DNA of 64,000 bases from JAWKOK01 sp963765875 (GCA_963765875.1 CAVXYK010000017.1:1-64000), one strand, 5' to 3'. Shown: positions 38,443-49,700, counted from the first letter of the stretch. The notes: generated by a model not told the origin, from the letters alone. Numbers and translations: made by a program.

Positions 38443-41375
38443 TCAGAGCGCCTTCTGAATCACCATCTCATCGCCCAATTCTTCATTGGCTGCGGCCAAT
38501 TCGTCAGCCGAGCCCATCACGACAACACGACCGACTTCGTTGGCGCGGTCGAGGATATCGGCGAAGCGCACGAAGTCCGCACGGCTGGCGCCGAGGATGC
38601 CGTTACGAGCGTGCTGGCGACGTTCGTCGGTCTCGCCGGTCAGGTGGCGCACCATGGAGGTGTAGCCCTTGGCGTCGGGCAGTTGATAGGCGTCCATGCT
38701 GCCGATGGAGCCGATGATGGCCTTGGTCAGCTCGTCATCGCTCAGTTCGTAGGAGCGCAGGAAATCTGCGGTCAGGTCGTAGTTATCCAACGTACCCAGC
38801 AGATTTGGATCACGGTAGGAGAGGAAGCTCCATACGCCTGTATGCTTGCTGAAGTTGCAGAAGGCTCCGTAGGCGCCGCCCTGGGCGCGGATCTTGTCCC
38901 ACAGCCAGCCGGTGCGCACCAGGTTGCTGATGACGTTGATCGAGCCATCATACTCGTAGCCTAGCTCATAGAGGTTGGCGCCCTTGCCCACGTAATTGAC
39001 CTGTGCTGGAATGGTCAGTCCCTCGTGCGCAGGCAAAGCGTCCGGCGTCCAGACGGCGCGTGCGCCCTCGACAGACGGCAGCGTTGCAGCAAACCCATGC
39101 AACTGTGGCTCGAACTGCTTCCAGTTGGCCGCATCCAATGTGACGTTGGCAATCATGCCGTTGCGTCGGATCAAATGGGTGCGCACGGCTTCCAGCTTAG
39201 CGAGTACGGCCGGCCAGTCATTGTCGACCAGTTCAGCCAGTTGGCGCACAAAGGTGAGGTAGGCGACGCCGCCGAGTTGCTCGTTGACCCAAGCGGCTTC
39301 GCTGAATGCGGCACGCAGTCGCGTGTTGACGTAGGAGTGGCCGGACGGCACAAGACTGGCCTCCATGCGTGCTTTGGTCTCCAGTACAATCTGCCGGAAG
39401 CGCTCCGGGTTGTCCAGCTTGACCGTCAGCAAGATATCGCGCATGATCTCCAGCATGGCCGGAGCCTGGCCCATGGTCGCCTTGCCCTGCAGGGTTAGCC
39501 AGGCAGCGGCTTCAGGATTATCAACCTGGGACGAGATGAAGTCCGAGGCGTGGATGCCGCCGGTCTTGCGTCCAATGCGCTGGGAGAGTTTGACGTAGTC
39601 CTCGGTTTCGGTGCCCAGACGGGTGAGCGCCTTACCGAAGAAGTCAGCATAGGGCAGCAGTTCCTGAGGCAGCACGTGCATGTCGAAGCCAAGGGTAAGA
39701 TAGACAATGCCATTGGTGAACAGATCGTGGTATAGCACCTTGCCGTTTTCCAACGGCAGAACTTCGATCGGAATCGTGTTCACTTCCTTGTCCAGATCCG
39801 ACAACTGCAGCGAGGGTAGCGTTGCCAGCAACTCGGGCGCATCGGGCGTCTCCTGCAATCGTTTGAGCGCCTCAGTGTTCTCGACAATGGCCTGCAGTTC
39901 AGCCTCGCTCATCCGTGCTCGCGCCGCGTCCAGACGTGCGCGTTCCTCCTCCTCCAGCCGTTGGTTGTAGTCTGAATCCGGCTCCATCACCACAGTCACT
40001 CGATGATTGTTGTCGAGAAGGTATGTGCGGAGCAGTTCCTGCAAATAAGCCGGATTTTCGGCCAGCCGTTGTTTGACGGCAGCAAGCGGCGCTTCAAACG
40101 CCAGAGGGGCCAACGGGTCCTGTCCGTAGAGCCAGGTCGAGAGCGACTGCATAAAGAGCATCAGACCGCGGGATAGGAACCGGAGTTGTTCTCACGCAGG
40201 CTAAACTCGATGGTGTTGACGGCTGCCTCGATCATCTCGGGTTCAAAGCCTTCGTCGGCCAGTTCGGCCAGTGTATCCAGGATCAGCTGCTCCAAGGCGT
40301 CCAGATCTTCGGACGCCATGCCTTTGAGTCCAGTACGGAAGGTCATCTGTCGCAGCCCCGTTCCCAGACCGCCGCCGATCACATCCTCGCCCAGTCCTGA
40401 GTCCAGCAGTCGTTTGCGCAACGGCGAAGCCTGGGTACTAACCAATGCATAGGAAAGTATGCTGAGCGCCATAGCCAGTTCAGGGTTGTCGTTCTCCGGC
40501 AGCATCCAGCCGATCGACGTCATGGTCTTCCTGGCTACTTCGCCCGTTTCGCCGACGTCGTCATCGTCGACGCCATACGATTCCACCAAGCGGCGAGGCG
40601 CATCGAACGGCTGTTGCAAAGTCACTGTGCCGTTGACCGGACGCGCGTCGAATTGATTGAGGACGCTATCCAACAGGCGCAGGCGCTCGGTTGGGTCGTC
40701 GTCGCCATAGAAAAAGAGACGCGCATTGGACGGATGATAGTAGGTCTCATGGAAGGATTTAAACTGCTCGTAGGTCAGATCCGGGATGACGCGCGGGTCG
40801 CCGCCCGAGTCGTAGCCATAGGCATTGTCGGGGAAGAGCGCATGCTGTCCGGCCCGATAGAGCATGCTGTCGGGCGACGAGTAGGCGCCCTTCATCTCGT
40901 TGAACACGACGCCTTTGTAGACAAGCGGCGCGTCGACGCTCTCCAATTCATAGTGCCAGCCCTCCTGATCCAGATGATGGGGCGTGATCAGCGGATGGAA
41001 GACGGCGTCAAGATAGACGTCGACCAGGTTGTAGAAGTCCTGGAGATTGGTGCTGGCCACCGGATAGGTCGTCTTATCAGGGGAGGTGAAGGCGTTGAGA
41101 AAGGTCTTGAGCGAGCCCTTGATCAACTGAACAAAGGGTTCCTTGAGCGGATATTTCTCCGATCCGCCCAGCACCGAGTGTTCCATAATATGGGCAATGC
41201 CGGTTGAGTCTTCGGGCGGCGTGCGGAAGCTCGCGCCAAAGACCTTGTTTTCGTCGTCATTTTCCAGAGAGAGCACCTCGGCCCCGGTCTTGGCATGACG
41301 AAAGATGCGCACATGGACGTTCAGTTCAGGGATGTCGGTCTCGCGCGTCAGAGTGAAGCCGTGGATCATCGTCAT
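38443..41375 (-). CDS. M16C presequence-protease-like metallopeptidase, interrupted by one frameshift
   Basis: Two abutting frames (41375 to about 40165 and 40161 to 38443) form one 977-aa zinc peptidase of the PreP/CYM1 subfamily. The inverted zinc motif is HIMEH near residue 64 (STGIAHIMEHSVLGGSEKYPLKEPF), with the distal Glu in VVFNEMKGAY. The second half holds the inactive repeat domains and the PreP C-terminus (GGAYGAFCNFSKHTGVWSFLSYRDPNL). At the break, one extra C in TATCCCGCGG restores YPRGLMLFMQ, so a single-base deletion in a C run explains it. Intact family members are 970-1,000 aa. The role is degradation of peptides. No convincing Shine-Dalgarno was identified at ATG 41375. Confidence 0.85.
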
Positions 41376-41445
41376 TGGAATTCCTCATGGGTCAAAGGAG
41401 CCGATGGCTCAACCAAGTGTTACGAATTGTAGGGAGTAGCTGGAG

Positions 41446-42207
41446 CTATGAGCTACCAAACGACGCGCCGCAATCGCAGGAGCGTGGCAGGCCAATCTGC
41501 TCGATGAATGCCGGCAGCGCCTGTATGATCGCCTCAAGCGAGTGTCTCACTTCGCCGGAAAAGGTGGGCGCCATCTGATCGGCGCTGTAGTCCACGACCG
41601 TGATCAGCCCTGCGTAGCAGAGGCCAAGCTCCTGGGCCAGGGCAACCTCGGGGACCAGGTTCTGGCCCAACACATCGACACCCCACTGCCGAAACATCCG
41701 TGCTTCGGCAGCGGTCTCCCGTCTTGGGCCATCTACGCCCAGATAGACGCCCTGGAAGGCCGATGGCAAGGCACTTTGTAGCACCGCGCGCATATGCGGG
41801 CAGAAGACTGGACGCAGCGCCACTTCATCAGGATTTCCGCGGCTCTGCCCGCCCTCTTGGAACGTGAACGCCTGATCCCGCGTCCAGTCGATGTAGTCGG
41901 CGGCAATCAACATATGGCCGCGTCTCAACAGTGGATTGACGGCGACTCCCCGATCCCAGTTGAGTATGCGATTCACGCCCAAGTTCCTGGCCGCCATGAC
42001 GGTGGCCCTGGGGTCGGTGCGTGTCGGCGACCCGCTGTAGGGAGCGATCCAGACGACGACGCCGTCCGCTGTCACTCGTTTCGCCAATGGGCCCACCGAG
42101 CCGTAGGGCGTGTCTACAACTCGTTCCTCGGCCACCGGCCCGATCACGTCCAGCGCACGCGGCGGCAATAGAACGGCAAGAAGCAGAAGGAGGTCCGAAT
42201 TTTGCAT
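41446..42207 (-). CDS. 5'-methylthioadenosine phosphorylase / purine nucleoside phosphorylase-like protein
   Basis: A 253-aa protein. The C-terminal two-thirds match the MTAP branch of PNP/UDP family 2: NLGVNRILNWDRGVAVNP, MLIAADYIDWTR, YLGVDGPRRETAAEARMFRQWGVDVLGQ and VPEVALAQELGLCYAGLITVVDY. The usual N-terminal phosphate motif (GGSGL) is not evident; instead the protein begins MQNSDLLLLLAVLLPPRAL. It may be a shortened or specialised homologue, so the substrate is uncertain. ATG 42207 is chosen because it lies just downstream of a -10-like box. It diverges from the DUF983 gene with only 29 bases between start codons. Confidence 0.7.
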   Translation of the reverse strand: MQNSDLLLLLAVLLPPRALDVIGPVAEERVVDTPYGSVGPLAKRVTADGVVVWIAPYSGSPTRTDPRATVMAARNLGVNRILNWDRGVAVNPLLRRGHMLIAADYIDWTRDQAFTFQEGGQSRGNPDEVALRPVFCPHMRAVLQSALPSAFQGVYLGVDGPRRETAAEARMFRQWGVDVLGQNLVPEVALAQELGLCYAGLITVVDYSADQMAPTFSGEVRHSLEAIIQALPAFIEQIGLPRSCDCGASFGSS

Positions 42208-42236
42208 AGAGATTGCAACCGATATACTGTATGGAT
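42208..42236. promoter_or_regulatory. Shared divergent promoter box GATATACTG
   Basis: TATACT (42223-42228) lies 8 bases before ATG 42237 on the plus strand, and its complement TATATC (42226-42221) lies 13 bases before ATG 42207 on the minus strand. Neither gene has a Shine-Dalgarno. Both transcripts would be leaderless or nearly so, with overlapping -10 boxes. Confidence 0.45.
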
Positions 42237-42626
42237 ATGGCTCAAACAACTTCATCAAGACGTAGCAGGCTTGAAGCGATTTTTCTACAACGATGCCCCG
42301 TCTGTTTGGACGGCAAGGTCTTTCACTCATTCATAGGCATGAACAAGGTCTGCCCTGAATGCGGCATCGTCTTCGAACGGGAAAGCGGCTACTTCCTCAA
42401 CTCTATGTTCATCGCCTACGTGATCGGTTTTTTGATCCTCGCGCCCGTTTCGCTTGGACTTTACATCATGCACATAACCAGCAGGATGCAAGTGTCCGGT
42501 CTTCTCTTCGGAATCGTCATCATCGGACTGACAGCCGTGCTCTGGCCCCTGATCTTCCGCTACTCACGCGTCATTTGGTTACACGCCGATCAGTTGATGG
42601 ACCCAAGGACAATAGAACGCGGATAG
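42237..42626 (+). CDS. DUF983 membrane protein
   Basis: A 129-aa protein. An N-terminal zinc-ribbon-like segment has RCPVCLDGKVFHSF..CPECG (two CxxC pairs, about residues 20-43). Two transmembrane helices follow (FIAYVIGFLILAPVSLGLYIM and GLLFGIVIIGLTAVLWPLIF) and a short charged tail. This is the DUF983 layout; members often lie near respiratory genes, but the function is unknown. ATG 42231 is an alternative start. No ribosome-binding site precedes either, consistent with a leaderless message. Confidence 0.8.
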   Translation: MAQTTSSRRSRLEAIFLQRCPVCLDGKVFHSFIGMNKVCPECGIVFERESGYFLNSMFIAYVIGFLILAPVSLGLYIMHITSRMQVSGLLFGIVIIGLTAVLWPLIFRYSRVIWLHADQLMDPRTIERG

Positions 42627-42655
42627 GACGGATTCGGCGTCATCCGCGTCCCATT
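42618..42655. repeat. Short GAACGCGGAT word repeat
   Basis: GAACGCGGATAGGACGGATTC and ATCCGCGTCC form a small imperfect foldback in the 34-base gap between the convergent DUF983 and glycosidase genes, overlapping the end of the former. It may double as a terminator. Confidence 0.4.
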
Positions 42656-42660
42656 GGTTC

Positions 42661-44328
42661 CTAGTTCGGATCGTACTTACAGGCTTGTCCCTCGTAGCCA
42701 TTGAAGTAGATGCAAAGCTCAATGTAAGCCGGTCGCCAATGGGAATCCGGGTAGTAGGGATCCATAATGGCCCACCAGTACTGTTCTTCATCCTGAGGAT
42801 TGCCGTCGTCAAGCCAGTCGATATTGGGCATGGTCAGCAAACTCATGAGCCCGATCCACGGCTGCCAGTTGGCGTCGGCCCATTGATAGGCACGCTTCAG
42901 ATAGTCGGCCTGAACAAAGGCATCGATTCCTGCGTCAGCGCCGTGCCACTTGTAGCTCGGATTGACCGAATCGTAGGTCCAGCCGAACTCCAACAGCACA
43001 ATCTTCTTGCCGGTGTCACCATACTTCTCCATGATGCGCCGGATATCCTCAACATGGCGGAAGGCAAAGAAGCGATAGCCACCATAGGCCGGATTGGAAG
43101 CCGCCTCGGCCGGATCGATCTCCGGCGGCGCCGCAAAACCTGCTCCATGCACACCTAGCATATCGAAGTAGCCATTGCTGTTGCCGCCCATGGCCTGATA
43201 CATGCCGTCGTAAAAGAGATCGTCGGGCATGGCAATGGCGTTGTTGTCGCCCGTCGGCGCCATACCGGCACTGATGACGATGGCATTGGGGTTGCCGCGT
43301 TTGATAGCAGCATAGACGGTGCGCAAAAACTCAGTGTATTGAGCCGGATTCGGCGGACTGTCGCCCCACTCGCGCGACAAGTTCGGCTCGTTCCAAACCT
43401 GATAGGCTTGAATACAGCCGGACGCAGCCGGCGTACAGTTATATCGGTTGGCTACAGCGAAGGCAAAATCGGCGAAGTTAGCGGTATTGGCAGGCGGCTT
43501 GCCGCCCCAGAACTTGTCCTTGAGATCCGGGTCGCTGCTCAATCTCGCCAACAGCTTCAGACCGCTCTCGTCAGCCTGCTGTACAACGCGATCGGCAATC
43601 GACCAATCGAACTGCCCTTTGACAGGCGCCTCGATCGTCTCCCAGGCGAAGGTCTGCTTGACCCAATTGAAATTTGCGTCCTTCATCAGATCCAGATCTC
43701 GATGGGCAACTTCCTCGCGCCACCAAAGGAACGCCTGTCCGCCGAAATCGGGGCTGTTCATGGTGGCGGGCAGATAGCTGCCATCGCCGCTGGGCGCCGC
43801 TGGCTGGGGGGCCGGTTCAGAGGCGGCAGTTTCGCCGGTGGAATCGCCTGCGGATTCTCCCCCGGTGCTAGCCACAGCACCGCTGGACACCGTTGCGAAT
43901 TCAGCAACGATCCAGCCCAATTGCTGGCCATTCTCAGCCACTTCAAGCCACTGTCCATCCTCAGAGCGTCCGAGCACCTCGAATTGAGCGCCTTCATCGA
44001 CCAGGCGCACAATGTCGCCGCTGGTGCTGGGTTCACTGCGAATGTTCAACTGAGTGGCCGTTATGGTGGCGATCTCCGGTTCGGGTTCCGGTTCCGGCGC
44101 TGTCTCAGGCGCGGCCTCGGGTGCAGGTTCTTCTGCGACGGGCGCAGAAGCTTCAGCTGACTCAGCAGGCGGCTCAGGCGTTGCCGTTGCCACCTCCACG
44201 GCCTGCTCAATCTCCGGCGTCTTGGTAGGTGTGGCAGTAGCTTCCTGATTGTTGCGGCCACAGCCGGCAAGCAAGAGCGCCAGCATCAACACGACCAACA
44301 GGCTTAGTTTTCCTTGTGGAAATTTCAT
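42661..44328 (-). CDS. SH3b + clan GH-A glycosidase lipoprotein
   Basis: A 555-aa exported lipoprotein with signal peptide LLVVLMLALLLAGCG (lipobox LAGC). A Thr/Glu/Pro-rich spacer follows, then a bacterial SH3 domain (TATQLNIRSEPSTSGDIVRL..LGWIVAEF, about residues 90-150), a second linker, and a (beta/alpha)8 glycosidase domain from about 190. Catalytic candidates typical of clan GH-A are the acid/base Glu in AYQVWNEPNLSREWG and the nucleophile Glu in IVLLEFGWTYD. The substrate may be a cell-surface polysaccharide or peptidoglycan-linked glycan (inference from the SH3b domain). The start has GGAGG. It is the first of three such genes on this strand, separated from the next by a foldback repeat. 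Confidence 0.82.
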   Translation of the reverse strand: MKFPQGKLSLLVVLMLALLLAGCGRNNQEATATPTKTPEIEQAVEVATATPEPPAESAEASAPVAEEPAPEAAPETAPEPEPEPEIATITATQLNIRSEPSTSGDIVRLVDEGAQFEVLGRSEDGQWLEVAENGQQLGWIVAEFATVSSGAVASTGGESAGDSTGETAASEPAPQPAAPSGDGSYLPATMNSPDFGGQAFLWWREEVAHRDLDLMKDANFNWVKQTFAWETIEAPVKGQFDWSIADRVVQQADESGLKLLARLSSDPDLKDKFWGGKPPANTANFADFAFAVANRYNCTPAASGCIQAYQVWNEPNLSREWGDSPPNPAQYTEFLRTVYAAIKRGNPNAIVISAGMAPTGDNNAIAMPDDLFYDGMYQAMGGNSNGYFDMLGVHGAGFAAPPEIDPAEAASNPAYGGYRFFAFRHVEDIRRIMEKYGDTGKKIVLLEFGWTYDSVNPSYKWHGADAGIDAFVQADYLKRAYQWADANWQPWIGLMSLLTMPNIDWLDDGNPQDEEQYWWAIMDPYYPDSHWRPAYIELCIYFNGYEGQACKYDPN

Positions 44329-44350
44329 GAATCCTCCGTTACTATTGGAT

Positions 44351-44492
44351 GCAGCTTGCCACGTGCTACTTGCTGCGTGATATTTCCGTCAAGAGTGCTG
44401 TCCGCTCCACTCGCACCATTCCTCTGAAAACGACACCAATATCGCCAGAATCACCTCTGTCGAAGCCTCACGCAGCACGCAGTAAGCAGCAG
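44351..44492. repeat. Foldback of GCTGCGTG / CACGCAGC words
   Basis: Left arm GCAGCTTGCCACGTGCTACT and TGCTGCGTGA, right arm CACGCAGCACGCAGTAAGCAGC, with a variable middle of about 85 bases. The same words in the same inverted order occur at 58266-58523 and 60519-60628. Confidence 0.65.
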
Positions 44493-44499
44493 ATCCCGC

Positions 44500-46581
44500 C
44501 TACTTCGGCAACGCCCTTAGGGCTTCATAGACCGGCAGCGGCGAATAATCGTTGCGTACAATGCCCCATTGGGCCTTTTCCGTGCCGTCGGCTACGACAC
44601 GGAAGTTCAAATTCCAAAGAAAAGCGGGACCGACCCAGCCCCAATTGCGCATCATGGTGTAGGCTTCGGCCGTCCACGCTGCCTGCTCACCATAATCGTT
44701 GTCATTGGCGTAGGCATAGGAATTGTTGACCGCGGGCCCCACAGCCCATCCGAATTCGGTCGGCCAGACACGCTTGTTGGCATCGCCGTAGACAACCATG
44801 ATGTTCCGATAGCCTTCCATGGTGCTGCGGAAACTCCATGAATGATGGGGCGTGTCACAGGGCCCGTTGAAGAAATTCCCCGTTCCCTGAATGACGGCGC
44901 AGGCGCTCTCCCAGCCCACGCTTGGCGGCACATTGTAGCCACTGGGATGAGCGCCGATACCGTCAGAGTAGCGGGCAAGGCCATTTTGGTACATGCCCTC
45001 AAGATAGGCGAAATCGTCTCTGGCAAAAGGACCGGCGTCACCCGCCGGTGTGGGCGCGCCACTGATGACCAACATGGATGGGCAGGCGGCCTTGATGCTG
45101 GCGTAGGCCGGTCGCAGCAAGTTCATATAGTCTGCAGGGTTCAATGGCTTGTTTCCCCACTCGTAATGCAGATTCTGCTCATTCCAGACCTCGATGGCCT
45201 TGAGCGAGGTGCCGCATAGCTCGCCGGCCAGACGCCCCACGAAAGCGGCATAGGTCTGGGGATCGGCAGGCGGCCCGCCGACGCTGGAATCAAATCCGGC
45301 TTCGCGTGCCCATTCCGGTGCATTGACCACACTGAAGAGCACGCTGATACCATTGGCGCCGGCCGCATCGGTGATACGGCGCAGTTCACTGAAGTCGACA
45401 GCGCCCTGAGACCCCTCAAAACGATGCCATTCCACCTGCTGCTTGATCCAATTGAAGCCCATGCCGGACGTCGAGCCAATGGCTTCGCCAATGCCGCCGC
45501 CCAGCATGTGCGCCTGCACGCCATAGCCGAAGAATCCCCCGCCCGAGGGCGGCGGCGCATTGACGGCAGCAGCCTGCACAGGCACAGCTGCAGGTGCAGC
45601 CGCAGCAACCGCTGTTTTCGGCAGTTCGGGTAGCTCTTCTTCACTCAGCCGCGCCAGGCCATCCAGCGGTCCGGCAGTTTCAGCAAGATTGGCGAAAATC
45701 CAGGCCGGATCTTCTGCCCCCTCAACGGCGACTTGATACCAGGCGCCATCGGGACTCAGTGCTTGGATTTCGTAGGTCGTCCCCTTGTTGGCAGTCCCGA
45801 CCACTGGATACTGGGTCCCGGGACCGCTGCGAATGTTCATACGATCCGGCTGGGTATAGGCGGTGGGCACTGACGGCTCTGGCTCAGGTTCAGGCGCAGG
45901 AGTGGGTGCGAGTATGAGTTCTGCATCACCGCCATTCTCCGATTCTGTGTCTTCCGATTCTGTATCTGGGCTCCCCGCTTCAGCAGTCTCCGCCTCATCA
46001 GGCGCAGGCGTGGGCGCAACGGACGTAGGAGTAAGGATGAGTTCTACATCACCGCTGTTTTCCGACGCTGAGTCTTCTGACTCTGTGTCTTCTGACTCTG
46101 TGCCCTGCCCGTCAGGGTCTTCTGTTTCAGCCGTCGTTGTCTCGGTATCCTCGTCCACAACTGCGTCAGTCTTGTCGGCGCCCGGATCAACACCCTGAGC
46201 AAAGGCGGCGGCGATCCAAGCCGGTTCTTCCAGATCGGCAACTGCGACTTGCAGCCATTCACCATCGTCACTGGCAGCCACCGGCTCAACCAGATCGCCG
46301 ACAAAGAGCTTGCCCACAACCGGGAAGTCCAGTCCGGGGCCGCCGCGAACATTGAGGCGGTCAACAAGGATGCTCAGTAACGGCGACGCCTCTTCATCCT
46401 GATTGGCACCGTCAGATTCAGCTCCGTCAGATTCGTCGCTGACTGCATCCACCGGCAGCTCTTGCTCGCCCAGTTCGACGGTTGCGACATACTCGAATAG
46501 TTGCTCAGGTGCAACTGCACAGCCGGCCAGCGTCACCAGAGCCATTAGCACGATGACTGAAGCCAGAAGTCGTCTAGCCAT
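44500..46581 (-). CDS. Lipoprotein with two SH3b domains and a clan GH-A glycosidase domain
   Basis: A 693-aa exported lipoprotein: RRLLASVIVLMALVTLAGCA (lipobox LAGC). SH3b domain one is VDRLNVRGGPGLDFPVVGKL..AWIAAAF. A long acidic Ser/Glu/Asp linker with repeated TESEDTESE units separates it from SH3b domain two, PDRMNIRSGPGTQYPVVGTA..AWIFANL. The catalytic domain starts at about 345 (FFGYGVQAHMLGGGIGEA), with acid/base Glu in IEVWNEQNLHYEWGNKPLNP and nucleophile Glu in VWPTEFGWAVG. The frame is open upstream, but ATG 46581 begins the signal peptide and has AAAGGAT. The catalytic domain is very similar to that of the next gene, so these are tandem paralogues. Confidence 0.85.
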   Translation of the reverse strand: MARRLLASVIVLMALVTLAGCAVAPEQLFEYVATVELGEQELPVDAVSDESDGAESDGANQDEEASPLLSILVDRLNVRGGPGLDFPVVGKLFVGDLVEPVAASDDGEWLQVAVADLEEPAWIAAAFAQGVDPGADKTDAVVDEDTETTTAETEDPDGQGTESEDTESEDSASENSGDVELILTPTSVAPTPAPDEAETAEAGSPDTESEDTESENGGDAELILAPTPAPEPEPEPSVPTAYTQPDRMNIRSGPGTQYPVVGTANKGTTYEIQALSPDGAWYQVAVEGAEDPAWIFANLAETAGPLDGLARLSEEELPELPKTAVAAAAPAAVPVQAAAVNAPPPSGGGFFGYGVQAHMLGGGIGEAIGSTSGMGFNWIKQQVEWHRFEGSQGAVDFSELRRITDAAGANGISVLFSVVNAPEWAREAGFDSSVGGPPADPQTYAAFVGRLAGELCGTSLKAIEVWNEQNLHYEWGNKPLNPADYMNLLRPAYASIKAACPSMLVISGAPTPAGDAGPFARDDFAYLEGMYQNGLARYSDGIGAHPSGYNVPPSVGWESACAVIQGTGNFFNGPCDTPHHSWSFRSTMEGYRNIMVVYGDANKRVWPTEFGWAVGPAVNNSYAYANDNDYGEQAAWTAEAYTMMRNWGWVGPAFLWNLNFRVVADGTEKAQWGIVRNDYSPLPVYEALRALPK

Positions 46582-46672
46582 GAAACCTATCCTTTTATGA
46601 TGAATTGATGAGTGATGAAATAAGATGCTGCAAGTGGAATCGTACCATGAAGTATCGAAGCCTGGACAAATT

Positions 46673-46700
46673 TCAGGGGCGGCGCATGCGCCGCCCCTGA
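46673..46700 (-). terminator. Perfect 28-bp palindrome after the GH18 fusion gene
   Basis: TCAGGGGCGGCGCA (46673-46686) is followed immediately by its exact inverse (46687-46700), then, reading leftward on the minus strand, by AAATTTG. It is a probable intrinsic terminator of the upstream minus-strand gene. The remainder of the gap is featureless. Confidence 0.6.
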
Positions 46701-46742
46701 TTAGGTGCTTGATTGTGATGAAAGTGCTGTGAAGCGCCGACC

Positions 46743-49700
46743 CTATTTGGGCATTGCGGCCAATGCGTTGTAGGCGGGTAATGGGCCCCAGCCGGGATCG
46801 ACGATGCCCCACTGGGCCTTTTCCGTACCATTGGCAACGACACGGAAGTTCAGGTTCCAAAGAAAGGCCGGACCGACCCAGCCCCAGTCTCGCATCATCT
46901 GGTAGGCCTGAACCGTCCACTCAGCCTGCTCGCCGTAGTCATTATCATCGGCGTAGCGGTAGTTGGGGTTCTGAGCACCGCCCGCAGCCCAACCGAATTC
47001 AGTGGGCACGATCACCTTGTTGCTGGCGCCGTAGACATTGGCGATATTGCGATACCCTTCCATGGTGCTGCGGAAGCTCCATGAATGGTGCGGCGAATCA
47101 CACGCGCCGTTGAAGCTGTTGCCTGTAACCTGGATGGCCTCACATGCCCCTTCCCAGGTTACCGTGGCAGGCACGTTGTAGCCACTCGGGTGGGCGCCAA
47201 TGCCGTCCAGATAGTTGTTGGCGCCGGCCTGCATCATCGCTTCGAAATAGGTGAAGTCATCCATGGCCAGGTTGCCGTTGTTGCCGGCCGGCGTCAGTGC
47301 GCCGCTGATCACCCACATCGATGGGCAAGCTGCCTTGATGGCGGCATAGGCCGGAGCCAGAAGCGCCACATACTCACCGGGGTTGAGCGGCTTGTTGCCC
47401 CACTCGTAGTGAAGGTTCTGCTCATTCCAGACTTCAATCATCTTGAGCGACGAACCGCAATACTTGCCGGCCATTGCGCCTACAAAATTGGCATAGGTCT
47501 GCGGATCCTGAGGCGGACCGCCGACGCTGCCGTCGAAACCCGGCTCACGCGCCCAGGCCGGTGCGTTGACGACGCTGAAGAGCAGATTCACGCCCGCTGC
47601 ATTGGCCGCATTGACGATCGGGTCGGAAGAGCCAAAGTCAATGGCTCCAGGGCTACCCTCAAACACCCGCCATTCGATCTGTTGCTTGACCCAGTTGAAG
47701 CCCATGCCTTTGGTCGAGCCCATGACCTGGTTGATCATATCGCCGCTGGTGTGGACCATGTGAGCCTGGACGCCATATCCAAAAGGAATGCCGCCGGACG
47801 GCGGGGGTGCGCTGACAACAGCCGGCGCAGGAGCGGGAGCCGCGGCGGCAGGAGCTGCCTCGCCGCCGGTATCAGCAGCCGGTGCGGGTGCCGCAGCAGC
47901 TGCGACAACAACCGGCTCCGGAATGTCAGTAATGACGGCAACCGCATCGACAGGGCCTGATGCGTCGACCAACTGGTTGATGGCCCAGCCAGTGCCGTTG
48001 CCTGTATCGATCTGCCACCAGTCACCAGCTTCGTTCTTGCCCAGAACTGTATATGTAGTGCCCGGCGAAATCTGGCCCAAAACGGAATAGGCTGTGCCGG
48101 GCCCCTCACGGACATTGACAATTTGGCCGGTAGTGACGGTTGCAGCATTTTCGGCCGCGGCAGCTGATTCAGCGGAACCTGCCGTTGCCGGCGCATCGGA
48201 CGGCTGGGCACTGTAGATCGTGGACGCTAGAAACAGTCACCGGCTGGCCATTGGCGCCGAGGATCTGTGCTTCCACCTTCAAGTCAGTCGAGACTTCGGC
48301 CGGGAGAAAGGCCATAGCCGGCTCGTCAAGCGGCCGTGTGTCCTGGGCGACGATATTGCCGTTGCCGTCAGAAACCGTGTAGGAGACTGACATTCGATTC
48401 GTCGTCGTCGTCAACTCGCCATTGTTCTGGAATTGATAGAGAATGTTCCAAATATTGGGATCTGTGTCGCCTGAAGGATTCACAACAAGGGCGACATCGC
48501 GTGCGTTGTACGCATCCATCATATTGAGCTTATAGGCGATGCTGGCTGCGTTCTCAATATAGACAGTTCGCTCGAAGCCCTGGTCATCGACATAGCTGTA
48601 CGAGTACATGCCGGTCGATTCGTCCCAAGAAACTCGCTGTAGCAAACGTGGGTTATCCAGGGTAACCACAACCTCTTGGCTGCCGTCAGGGCTTTCGGTC
48701 TTGATCTCTGTTAGCAGAGGCTGCAACGACTCCTGGTAGCCTTTCATCAATAGATAGTTGCCGGCGCGTTCAACCGACTGGCCAGGCAGCTCAAGCTGAA
48801 GCTTGCGCCGCTCCACCTGGCTTGTGGCCCACTCCAACAAGGCCTCGGTCTCGCCACCGACCTGATAGGCACGCGGGTCAACCGGAGCCGGCACAATGAG
48901 CGTATCGACAGATTCCGACAAGGCCGCCCAGTCGTATCCCAGCGTATCCCAACTGTCTGCGGATATCTGACGCGGCGCTTCAACGCGAACAGCGATCGTC
49001 TTGCCGGCCGCATGCAATCGGTCGGCCAACCGCTCGATAAGGCGAACATAGTCCGCCTGAGCACTCGGCACAGCGTCAACGCCACGATAGTCGATGATTA
49101 CGCCGGGATAGCCGTTTTGGATGATGGTCTGTTCAACAGCCACCAACTGATTCTCCTGCTGTCCCGGATCCGCCAACAGATTATTGATCAAATCGGTGCG
49201 AACGGTCCCGTCCGTCCAATTGCGGATGACCGGCAGCGTATAACCATTGTTCACCGGCGCGATGCCGTCTAATGCACCGTCGCCTCGGAGATAAAGCCCA
49301 GCCTTGGCCTCATTGGTCACAGCTGCGCCCTGAGGCAACTGAGCTGTAAGCCCAAGATCGGCCGTTGCCGTCGCTAGACCGGGTACGGTCTGCATAACCA
49401 TAAAACTGGTCGGCGTGGTATCCAGACGAGACTCAATCACATCATCGCCGGCAAAGACCGTGTTATGGACATGTACCCACTGGTCGTCAACCCATGAATA
49501 GACCCCGAGGGTCTCATAGGGAAGACTGTCATTGGGAATCGGAATGGTTAAGATCGTCAGATTGGGATCTGTTCCGCGCACATCAAGTTGATAGAGGGGG
49601 CTTTTGGGTATCAGGTAATCAGGCAGATTGGCTGCGGCCTCATAGAGATCGCGACCCGCCTGGCCTTCAATGAATTCAGAACGGGGGACACTATCAATGG

